Below, in pieces: positions 13,416-23,868 of a stretch of DNA of 64,000 nucleotides. The stretch spans positions 503,501 through 567,500 of the forward strand of contig NC_091018.1 in assembly GCF_041296385.1 (NCBI RefSeq), given 5' to 3'. The stretch comes from Aphelocoma coerulescens. Its lineage: Eukaryota; Chordata; Aves; Passeriformes; Corvidae. Position numbers and translations under genes: made by a program. The notes beneath the pieces are model-generated. The model searched no databases. It had not been told where the DNA came from and saw only the letters and a program-made list of their open reading frames with translations. The number at the start of each line of letters is the position of its first letter. The stretch's first letter is position 1.

Positions 13416-13452
13416 GGTTTTTTTGTTTGGATTTGTTTGGTTGTTTGTTTTA

Positions 13453-14032
13453 ATTTTAAAGGCAGAAGTGGCCAGAGCCGGATACTGAGTGAATGCTCAT
13501 TGTGAGGTGTTACACGGTTCAACTTACCCAGTCCCAGATCATTCTTGCTTAGCTCTGAAATGGGAACAATAACCATTATCTTTTCTCTTTTAGCTCCTTA
13601 GCAGCTTTGCCTATAAGCCCTTTGGATCTCATAAATAGATGTACATTACCAAGCACAGTGCCTGGCAATTCCAGCTGGGGACTCCTAACTGTCTGGTAAT
13701 TAAAATATAAACATTGTAGTGCAATAGATTGATTATATTGTCTTCAGCAGTTAAAACCTTGAGATAGTTCAGAGGGAAGGGCTGAAGTATAAAATAAAAT
13801 CACTGCTTTTCAGATACAGTACGTCCAATTAGTCCTGCCAGTTGTAACCTTCGATAAGTGTTTGCCTGGAAACTCCCTGAGCAACTCGCTGCTTCATTTT
13901 TACAATTTATGGTTTCCAGTGATCCCGAACTCTTCTTGAAAGCAGACTTGCAGTAATTTATGTATGTCTGTGGGGCTGATAATTATAAATTTAAAATGGT
14001 ATTTTACAAACTAAACAACTACTTTAAAAAAT
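13453..14032. other. Non-coding, possible conserved block
   Basis: No exon or repeat recognised. From about 13660 to 13990 the sequence is complex and repeat-free with several ATTA/AATTA motifs (for example near 13698 and 13980). That is the look of a conserved developmental enhancer, but this is an impression only. Confidence 0.3.
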
Positions 14033-14110
14033 TCCCATAACTCTATATTTAAAACAAACAAACAAAAAAAGTCCCCTGAACTCTGTATTTAAAAAAAAAA
14101 AAGTAAAAAG
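14033..14110. repeat. Imperfect 40-bp tandem duplication, A-rich
   Basis: The string AACTCTATATTTAAAA at 14039-14054 recurs as AACTCTGTATTTAAAA at 14079-14094, offset by 40 bp. TCCC precedes both copies and A-rich runs follow both. It lies immediately upstream of the large inverted repeat, so local rearrangement may have shaped both. Confidence 0.75.
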
Positions 14111-14128
14111 TCAAGCTTGATCCATAAG

Positions 14129-14305
14129 CTGACAATAGTAAGGAAATTCAGACATGAGCAGGGAAGTGTTCCATATGTTCTCCAATACCTAGGCACAACT
14201 GGGTGCCTCTTTAATGATGAGCTGAATGCTCCCTGTTGTGCCTAGGTACTGCAGAACATATGGTGCATTTTCCCCCTTAACTGTGAATTTCCTTGCTTTT
14301 GTCAG
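14129..14305. repeat. Long inverted repeat / hairpin (71-bp arms, 35-base loop)
   Basis: The left arm 14129-14199 pairs with the right arm 14235-14305 without any gap. The outer 22 bp match at 20 of 22 positions (14129-14150 with 14284-14305). The middle 20 bp match at only 10 of 20. The inner 29 bp match at 27 of 29 (14171-14199 with 14235-14263) around the motif ACCTAGGCACAAC. The total is 57 of 71. No reading frame or known transposon ends are visible, and I could not find a clear target-site duplication. Possible explanations are a palindromic non-autonomous DNA transposon (MITE), an old foldback duplication, or a transcribed hairpin; the inner 93 bases have the size of a microRNA precursor. 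Confidence 0.85.
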
Positions 14306-17300
14306 TAGGTGTCTTAACTCTGTTGTGTTTTAATATAGTGTTTGTACCTCTGAGCACAGTCCAAATTTGATCTTAGGCAAATAGGAGGGTGGATACAGCT
14401 GTTGATTATCTCATATTCTTCTTGAAACTATATTTCAATACATAATCTATATAAACACGTAATTGTTAATCAGGACCCTCAGAGTTTAAAAATCATTCCA
14501 CTGTGCTCCAAACTTAGCATGGATGATAAATGACTGTTTAGTTGCCAATATAGCACAATATTTCAATTTCCTGCCTTCACAGAGGTATTTCAAAGGTTGA
14601 ATGGAGTTCATACTCACAGTATGGGTTGCCTAGAACTCTATGATCTCTTGCTGGCAAACTTTAACCAAAACCTTTTCAATTAACTAAATGCATTCCTCGT
14701 GGAAGTCAGCCAACCCAAAGCTGGACAAACAGAGTTTCAGTGACACTCTGCAATAACCTCCTCCTGCTCCTGGCTCTGGATAGGCATAGCCAGGGTGAGT
14801 TTATTAGTTGATGGCTAAGTTATGTGATTGATAAAAAGATTAATGTAACACTGAACTAAATTTTGCTCTCTGACAGTTATATAATTCCAGTGTAGTTTCC
14901 CTCAGTTCTGGTGGAATCCTCATTTACGTGGTGTAAATGTGAACAAAGTTTAGCCTACAATCAGCAGAGCAGAAATTACACTGACAAAAGCACAGGATAC
15001 TGAGGTGTAAGCTGAACCGTACTGGATCAGTCTGAGGTTTGGTTCTGCTCCTGTTTGGTGATGCATTGAGGGTTAGGGTCAGTAGCTGTGCTGTTGAATG
15101 CTGGAACTATTGGCAGTAAAGGGGGTTGAGGAATACCCATTTTCTTAGAAAAGCTGGGAGAAAAACCCTCCCACAGGTTTTTGAATAAAATACATGGCCT
15201 CTGCCACTGGACTTCCCGAGGAAGAGTCTTGGAGAAGTATTGTGTATAAATACCTCTGTGTGCTCTCCCTGTGTCTGCACTCTTGTGCAGCACATCTGTT
15301 GTTGACCCCTCTTGGGGACAGTGACTGAGCTGGAGGGACCTTTTGTCTGAGCTGGTGCATTTTTGTGCTCAACATGTGCTGCAGTGATAGCCAGGAATAT
15401 TTTTAAAAGACAGCTTGTTCTAGTGACACGGACAGAACTCCAAATTTTCTTTGTGTAAGTCCTTATTAAACTCATTTGCATTGATATGAAAATGTCAGTC
15501 CAAACAGCTCCTTATTCAGACAGTACCAGTGTCTGAATATTTATCAGTGGAAGATGACATGAGGGGATATGAAATTGCATGCTCTGGTGGAGGACATGCC
15601 TTGTCTCCCAAATAAGCTGCTTATCATTTTTGCCCTCCTTTAGTGTCATAACCTGGATCTACCATTGAACTCAGAGTCAGGTGGTTGATCTCTTTTGCCT
15701 GGAACTGGACAGGTAACCTGCAGCTTGCTCTAGAGGGTTGCCAGGCAGTCAGGTTTGTTGTCCTCAACACCAGCTAGTCTCTGTGTCTTTGTACCAAGGC
15801 ACTTTGTCGCTATCCATGAATGCCAGTGTGGTTCCTTGTCCTTGTGTTCACATGCATGTACCAGGGTAGAAATGGTTTTCATGAAAAGCCACCATTTGGA
15901 CCATGAAACAGCAACTGCTTAAATATATTAACACCATGAAACCCCTTGTATAATTATCCCCATCCCAGCTGATTAACTCTGTCCTGACTGGCAGTTAGCT
16001 CAAAGGGAAGATTCTCCAGCTGCATAGCATCCAATTCCAAAACACTGGAGAGGGCTATTTTACATCTCTTTTCCACTTTCTGTATATTCCTGTTTCATTC
16101 TCTGTCTTAACTTGATGCCTCTGGGTGCTTCTGGTTTATCCCACCCAAAATCAGGACTCAAAATCCTGCAGTGTGAGCTGCCATCACCTTCCCTGGCCCT
16201 CTCAGCTAGTGGCCACTGTGTGTTCTACTCCCTTTTCTTGTTCTTTGAGGGTATGTGCCTTTGAATCGCAGAAATCACCACAGAAATTTGCCATGTGATG
16301 CAGCTGGACACACCACGAGTCAGTGCTTTAGTATGTGTAGAAATCAATATTTGACCACAAACACCCCTCACCCTCCCAAAAGGCCCTTGTTTTGCCTATG
16401 GAAAGATAATTTGCTTATTTCAGCTGGAGTCTGTATAAGGTACTCTAATGAGCCATGGCCACCTCCAATTTTGTGACCAGGTCAGCAAATACATTGCATA
16501 CAATATATTACATTTTTATTGTAGCACCACCATTTCCATTTTCTTTTAAAGAACCTTCTTGTGTAGCTCAAAAAGGGAGGAGAAAAGAGAAATATTTGCT
16601 TGTTGCTTTGCAACAGTGCAGCTGGCTCCCAAAGCACTGAGCTATGTCTTTAAGGCAGTACAGACCCAGTAATCCAGTAAATACTGTGCTCTCCTGTTGA
16701 ATAATGCAATGGATAATTACTTAAAAGACCACACAAATGACTAAAGCTCAGACAGTGTGTTCTGTGCTGCAGGTTGGATGCAGCTGGGGACAGGGCACTT
16801 TGCTGGAGCCCAACTCAATCAAAGTGAGGAAGGCTCCACTTCTCCTGGCTCATTTAGAAGTGATGCATCATGCTGCCATGGTCTGGAAGGGTCAGGAGGC
16901 ATTCCCAGAGATTTCAGGTCTCCTCATATTTTCAGAGGTCACTCTGGTTTACATAAGACATCAAGAGGCTTTTGATGCAGCATGTAAGAGATAGAAAGAG
17001 TGTCTCAGTGCAGGAATGTCTCCATTTTCCATATGGGCTCACTGTAAAATCATGCTTTGTGATTAGCGCCCAGCTATGCCACCCTAAGGAGCAGTTGCCT
17101 GTTCCAGCTGGCTCCAGGGATCTCTTGGGTTTTAATTCATTTATTTTTTCCACGCCTTGATTTTTTTTAACCCTTCTATTTGTCCTAAACTCTACCACCC
17201 CGGGCAATTTGTATCACAGTGGCCTACAGGCTGATGAAAAATAACTGATTTTTCTCTGCAATCACCTTATTCACTGTTATTATCCATTGAAATAGCCTGG

Positions 17301-20300
17301 AAATCCATCTTTCCGATTGCTAATTTTTGTTTTCATTAATTATTTTCTCCTTCTCACACACACACACACACACACTCTTCCCCTCAGTCGAGACCATTTC
17401 TCAGTCACCACAATTTTGAAATATGTTTTCATGATGGGGAGAACCTTCCATGGGTTGTGTTCCTTCCCTTCAGATAGGTTTTCACTTCTTTTTGAATTCT
17501 ACCTGTTTGGCTTAAATAACCCCTTGAACCTTGCTGTTTTCCCATGCTAATTTTATTTTTCTTGCCTTCCGTGTTTCTTTGAAAAGCTGCGCATTCCTTC
17601 TGGGACTCTATTATGGTTGCTTAAGTAGCCTCCATGCTGAGTTGAAGGATTTTAATTTCCTCACTTCTGACTTCAGGGCCTTTTTGACTAGCTTCCTCAT
17701 TTTTTTTTTTTTAAATCCCCTTTCTAAAGCTTAATGTCACAGTGCTAGGTTTTGTTGCATTCCCTCCCACAAGGACACTGAACTTAATTACACTATGCCC
17801 CTTTGTACTTCATGATTCAGCTATAGTGAGTTCTTCAACTTTCACGTCATTTTCACCTCTAAAGGGGCACTTTGTTGGTACTTTTTTTAAGCAAGAAAGG
17901 CAACTTTCAACAGTTATCTTGATTTATAATTCAAATGGAACAGTTCCACAAAGAGCTCTGCAGCCCAGTGAATGTTGCCCTCATCCAGTGCACTCTCTAA
18001 AATTACATTTCCTCATCATGGCTGGGGTTGATGAGGAGAGCTGATACTGCAGGTAGAGGGTTTGGGGATTTGGTTTGGTAGAGAAGACCAAGGACTAGAA
18101 TTACTGGCTAGAGTGACCATGGAGAAGCCTCTCTTCCCCACTTCTGTATCTTAGTATAGAGTTGGTACAGATCCTTCCCATGGGTGCCTTGATACCTTGG
18201 AGATAGGACATCTTCGTTTGTTCTGTGGTAGTACTGGGGTTTAAAGCTATCCCCATGACTCTAAGGATGATGTATGACATCATGGGATTGCCTGCCCTGT
18301 CACACAGTGTGAGTGTGACACTTTAGAGTGCTACCTTCACCTCTGTGAGTCCCTGTGACAGAATCAGAGCTGGGTAGAGTCCCCAGGGCAGTGGTCCCTA
18401 AATACTTAGCCTGCACATCTCAGAAGCATCGAAAAAATCCCTTATTACCTGGAGGACTGGTACATGACATCTGCTTTTGTTCTTCCATCCTACTTCACCA
18501 GTCTGTCGTACTGAAGCCTCTCAACTGCTGATCAAGCTTTTATATTTTATCTGCCCTTCCCCCTGTGCCCCCGGCAAAGTGCCCCCTCTGTTCTTATTTG
18601 GGATGTCCAATATCCCCGGGAGTTCAGCTAAATGGCAGTGTAAGGAAGAGTGATTGCTGGCATTTGTTTGACCACTGCTCTCTGTTTTATTGACCACCTT
18701 TTGTGATGCTGAGTTGTGTCCCTGGATGTCCCCCGGGGAGGGATGCCTGCCTGTGCAGGGCTCAACTGGAATTTTTGCCTTCTCCTTCACAATCAGATAT
18801 CTTGTTACTGACACATAACTGACAGCATGTCTCTCTCTGCATTGTATGCTTACTTTCCCCCTGTTTCCTACTTTAAATAACACCCTTGTGCCTTGTTAGG
18901 TTTTTTAAACAATGTTCTGATCCGATTCAGCATTCTCCTACCCCAGAAGGCACCCAACAGCCAACATAGGGAATCTCTCTTTCTGCACAGTTCATCACTT
19001 CTCACACACTGAAAGATTCTCACATTCCTCTACTCCAGCTGTCTTAGGAGAGTTTTTGAGAAGTCTGTTAAGGTGTCATCTTCTCACTACACAAACCACT
19101 CTTAGATATCTTTGTACAATCATTTTAGCAAACAACCACTTCTGGAAGATCAGGGTCACTCTAGAGCACCTGCAAGGGAGAGTAGAAAGGGTCCAGCTTG
19201 ACTAAGACAGGGATTAGTGTGGGACATCCAGACAATGGTCTGAGGGAGAAAGGGACTCGTAGGTGTACTTGCCTCTGTCGGTTTGCTCTTCCCAGCCCAG
19301 CTCCGAGAGCCATTGCTCACCGTGCTGGGAACCAAGTGTGCAAGTGGACAGGGACACCCATGAGGCAAACCCAGAGTACCCATTGCTGGAAACCTGTTTA
19401 TCCTGCCTTTGTGGGGTACCCCCTGTGTCATTCTCTACTTTCCCAAACAAGAAAGTAGCGTCTTTCGGACTGTGGTAATACAGATTTCACCACCTCTCTG
19501 CACCAGGAGCAGAGACACCTTGGCTGCTGTCACGGGCATAAGTTTGGTTTCTTTATCTTCGAGACAAGGAAATGGCATGGCCCTTTCTGGATAAGTTTAG
19601 CAGACATTCCTGATGGTGTTTCATTGTGAAGTGTAGGAGAAGGCATTTTCTGTTTCTTTATGATAAACATGGAATTTTAACTCTCTGGATCCCCATATTG
19701 GCTCATCACAGTGGCTTCTTCAGTATGCTGGAATCCTCCTTGGTGTATTAAGAAGATAGGAGTCTGTCTTAACCTGTGTGCAGCTGAACTTCATCATGAG
19801 GGAATTGCAGATAGAGAACTTGGATAATTTGTTATTTTTGTGAACATTCCTGAGGAAGTTTGGCCATCCACTTGATTGCAATCCAGTGAATCCCATTCTT
19901 GGTCTAAGATAGATTAGAAAAAATAATTTGCCCGCTCCATATCAGTGGTCCAATAAACTTAATGGATTTTTTGTGCTTATTCAGGTTGACAACTGGATGG
20001 AGTTGTTTCATACATTAGACAGAAGATTGAAACCCAGCAGCAGAAATTTCAGTGTATAAACTGACTTGCAGATCCCACCATAGGTACTTTGGAAGCAATC
20101 TCAGGCTGGTGAATTGCTTCACAACAATGTTCCACAACTGATAATTAGCATGAAGGAAATTACTTTAGCATGTCTTCATGACATTTTTAAGATTTGCTGT
20201 CTGGGATGTGAAATATGGTCAAAGTAGCCAGCTTGTCATTTCATCTTCATTTTAAAGAATCTGCTGCCAAAAAGATAATTTTTCTGGAATTTCAAATGGG

Positions 20301-22377
20301 AAAAATTCAAATTTAGGGCATGAATAGTAGGAACAAAACATTTTGTATGTGAATTTTGAAAAACATTATTTTGGTAATACCTTACATTTGCAAGGTAATT
20401 ATTGTACTAATTTGGTATGTAGAAGTGAAAAAAGGTTTAAAACTGGAAGACAAGTGTTGCTTAAAATCACGTTCTGCCCCCATTTTCATGCCAAAATTGT
20501 CTTCCCAAATTTTCAAGATAATGGCAAATGCTTCCAAAGTAGTTCAAGACACGAGACATTACCTGCTTTTGGAAGGGAAAAAATGCACTTAGCAGAGGCA
20601 AACCTTTATTTAATTAGCCACAGTGTAAAGGTTTCTTGTATTCCTTTGCAGTTACATGGCCGTGAGAGACTGTGGAGTACCTGAAGGGTAGCTCCTACTG
20701 GGACTAATTCAGTCCAGACAGCTCCAAGTATGTTCATTAAGCTCTGGCTGGGTTTCACACAGGTGGGGAAGGTTAGAAAGCAACAGATAGAGAATGGTAC
20801 TGATTGTGTTAAGCATAAAACACCATCTGTTTCACAAGTAAGAAGGGAACAAAATCGGCATGTCTTGAGGAATACTATCCTGCTGCTAGAAGTCAGCCCT
20901 CTTTTTTATTTATTTTTTTATTTTCCTGCTACATTTTCAAGCTTCAGTGTAAAGCAGCTAGAATGTAGAAACCGTAAGCTCATAAATCAGGGGGCTGCTG
21001 AAAAGATGCCAAGGTTTAAACTGCCATGGGGGCTTTCAGACTTGTAACACGTCAGAAAAAGAGGGAATTTTAAATAAGTGTTATGGTTGGCAAGAGAGAG
21101 GGAGAGAATAGAACAGGGTTTAATTCTAAAGTTCTAAAATAAAGCCAAATAGGCTTGAAAGTCAACTGGTGTAGCAGTTAAAATGCTCTACACTGATGAC
21201 TGCTTTCTCTTCACTTTTGAAGAATTAACAAGTAAGAGGGGAAAGTGTGTTGGAATGGCACAGTAACTACGTCAAAATATTGAGTACTTTATTGTTGAAT
21301 TAGAAAATCTTGTGAGGGTTGCTAGTTAAGAAGAAACATTACAAGCAGATGTAAATGGCTGAATACAGATGTGTCTGAGGGGTACAGAGCTTTGTGGACA
21401 CTGTGAGCCTTGACTGTGGCCATATGGGGAACAAAGAAATTTTCCTCTGTGCTCTGCTTGTAGCAAATTCTGCTTGGAAAAACCATGGGTGGGATTGGGT
21501 GGCTACGGTGCCTTGGAACATCAGAATGCAAGACCAAGATTTCTGAAGATCCTGAAGGTGATGGTGCCTCACCCCTTCAGAAATCACCTGTCTGTGTGAA
21601 GGGCTTTGCTGTGAATCCAGGGACTCAGCCCGTAAGTCCCATTTTTTATAATCTTGGTTTATTATATATCATCCCCAAACTCTGCATTAGTGGGACTAAA
21701 AGTGCAAGAAGTCAAGTAAACTGTAAATCTTAACTGTCACAGATGTAACAAAACTTTAGTGGTATTTCATATTCTTGTTAAAATCTCAGGTCCTGAAATA
21801 ATAAAGAACTGGAAATCCCCATTTTTCTTTTTTGGCCTCTCTCTCACTCCCCCTTTATCCTTTTTATTTTCTTTTCTGTGTTTTTAATATAGTTCCATTA
21901 CTTGAACAGGACTAATTTCCTGACCCATTAGACCAATAATGGTTTTCCCAGTTCTTTAGCTGTTAAGTGCTGACCTAGGCTTGACTTGTGCCAGCAAATT
22001 GTTCACATTAGAAACAGGATTTTGGGATGTGAGCCAAAGTTTTTACAGGAGAGAGTAGAGATGAGTGTGGGCACATCTCCTGTGCCCAGCAGAGCTTTGG
22101 TGGGAGTGGAAACAGTTGACATCTAGGCTGGCATGAGTCCCTCTGACACACAGGTGATGCAGAGTGGTAGAGAAAAGTCCTGTAACAAATGTTAATTCGT
22201 TGCTTCCTCTTCACTTCCCTGAGGAGAAGCATCATAGATATTCACTTCATAACCTTTGCAAGAGCCTGTGCTCACCTTTCAATATTTGTCTTGCAACACT
22301 ATCAGATTCAAAGGCTCGATTTTTTATGTTTAGAATAGAATTTTCTAGACAGCTTAGCTCCCATCCAGTGCAGACCC
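14306..22377. other. Non-coding stretch without recognisable genes
   Basis: No coding exon, RNA gene or interspersed repeat recognised in about 8 kb. The frames present (for example 15107-15481 on the - strand, 124 codons; 18521-18883 on the - strand, 120 codons) show no domain, no signal peptide and no conserved composition. The only distinct item is the CA repeat near 17.36 kb. Confidence 0.7.
17355..17375. repeat. (CA)n microsatellite
   Basis: About ten perfect CA units. Dinucleotide repeats of this length are often polymorphic. Confidence 0.95.
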
Positions 22378-22529
22378 TGAGATTAGCTCAGCTGGTAAGA
22401 GCATGGTGCTAAAAACCACCAGCGTGGCAGATTTGATTCCCATATGAGTCATTCACTTAAGAGCTGGACTTGAGGTTTCTTGTGGGTCCCTTCCAACTAA
22501 GAATATTGTGTTATAAGAATCTGTGATAA
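22378..22529 (+). mobile_element. tRNA-Ile-derived SINE with CR1-like tail (TguSINE1-like)
   Basis: The first ~73 bases align with tRNA-Ile(AAT): TTAGCTCAGCTGG matches the D-arm / A box (22383-22395), GCATGGTGCTAA matches the anticodon stem, and GATTTGATTCC is a B box with two changes (22430-22440). The anticodon position reads AAA instead of AAT. The rest (GAGCTGGACTTGAGG..., then GTGGGTCCCTTCCAACT) matches CR1 3' ends. The last ~30 bases degenerate into the GAATCTGTGAT-type tail. This composite is the known architecture of TguSINE1 in songbirds, which is mobilised by CR1 reverse transcriptase. Substitutions across both pol III boxes suggest an old, inactive copy. No clear target-site duplication is seen. 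Confidence 0.87.
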
Positions 22530-23469
22530 GGTGACCCCCAGAGACGCTTTTAATGGTGTCAGCCTACCTGGAATGTGATTTTTGGTTGGTTCTCTTTAAA
22601 ACAAGGGCTTTTGTTGCTGTTTAAGAACTCAGGACTTCTTGGTTTACAGAACATTTTAACCATATGTGATTCCCCTCACTGGTGTGCACCTGAACACCCT
22701 TTACCATTTAGAAGGGTCTGTTGAAGTACTCCCAAGCTAAGGTAAGACCATGTATCCTCTGTAGAGTGGGTGTCTGCTTAGGAGGACTGAAGATGAACCT
22801 ACAGAAAGCAGGACTGCCGAGGTAGGACCTGTCAGGGACATTTGGGTTTGGATTGTTTCTGTGCAGCAATGATGAGGTGAAAAAATGAGACAGGTCAGCA
22901 GCTTGGCAGCCTCTGAAGAAGATTCCCAGGGAAAAGGACTGTGCTTTTCAAAAAATTCCTGTCTTGTACTTGGCTGAAACAAAGGTCCAAATCTCTTTGC
23001 CTCCTTCTGCCTGTCTTGGGTGCTTTTAACCAGGGTTAAAGGCACATGAGGCTGGACTGAGAGCTGCTGGTGCTTTTGAACCTCTTGACCTTCCTGTTCA
23101 GCTTTATTAATGTGAACTCCTCATCACCTCCTATTTTCCAGCCTGGGTACTTGGTAGCAGAGGTGAATCAAACCCCCTCAGTGTCCTCACCGTAGTGACA
23201 TGCAGCTTTGGTCACATTTGAAGTGCAGTCAGGCATCATCTCTTACAGAACCGTGGTGTCCCCGGTCACCTTTGCTGCGGCACTGATCAGCTGGGGCTGA
23301 TCGGCCAGGGGCTGCTGGGACTGAAGGGGGATGGCCCCAGACGGTTGGCATAGAGACTGAAACATGGGTGGAAAAATGTCAACCCCTCCAAAAAGCCTGG
23401 GCTGTGCCACAAAAAGTTCCAGTCAGTTTTTCAGCAGCTTTAGCTTGTAAAAGTCCCATTTTATCTCCC

Positions 23470-23770
23470 AGTCAAGCAGTCGTTTTGTGACCTCCAGAGT
23501 TTATTGCATAAAGTACAAGACATTAAGTTCATTACCAACTGTAAGGAATTTTAGCAAACAATAATTAGCAGCACTTAAAAGATATTCTGTAGCCTAAACC
23601 ACTAAATCCATGGGTATATAACAACCAGCCGTGGAACATATGTGTGTGTAACAGTATCAATATTGAAAGCCCCTACTGTGATGAGCCATAGCAAAGCATT
23701 TTTAGTCGACATACTTTTGGGATCGCTAATGATTAATTAGTGTGTATCATAATGTAAAGCAAATGTCACC
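23470..23770. promoter_or_regulatory. Candidate conserved non-coding block (homeodomain motifs)
   Basis: AT-rich, repeat-free sequence. It includes ATAATTAGCA at 23561-23570 and TAATGATTAATTAG at 23727-23740, the latter resembling composite homeodomain/PBX sites (TGATTAAT with TAATTA). Dense ATTA-core motifs in complex sequence are typical of conserved developmental enhancers. I infer this from texture only; there is no alignment. It could equally be neutral AT-rich DNA. Confidence 0.25.
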
Positions 23771-23854
23771 TCTGCTACCTGGGGCTGCTGTCATTTGAGA
23801 GGGGAAACTATTTCCAGTTGAAGAGTGGCTGAAAAATGCAAACAGCATCTCAGC

Positions 23855-23868
23855 CTGCCATCTCGTGG
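23855..23868 (-). promoter_or_regulatory. CTCF-like motif, - orientation
   Basis: On the - strand this reads CCACGAGATGGCAG, matching CCASYAGRKGGC except for G at the fifth position. It borders a small CpG-rich patch (about 23866-23940). The same CCACGAGATGGCA core appears on the + strand at 47428. Confidence 0.4.

Noticed and set aside
22378..22450. Possible functional tRNA-Ile gene
   Set aside because: The anticodon position and B box are mutated, the acceptor stem does not pair properly and a CR1-like tail follows directly, so it is a SINE head.
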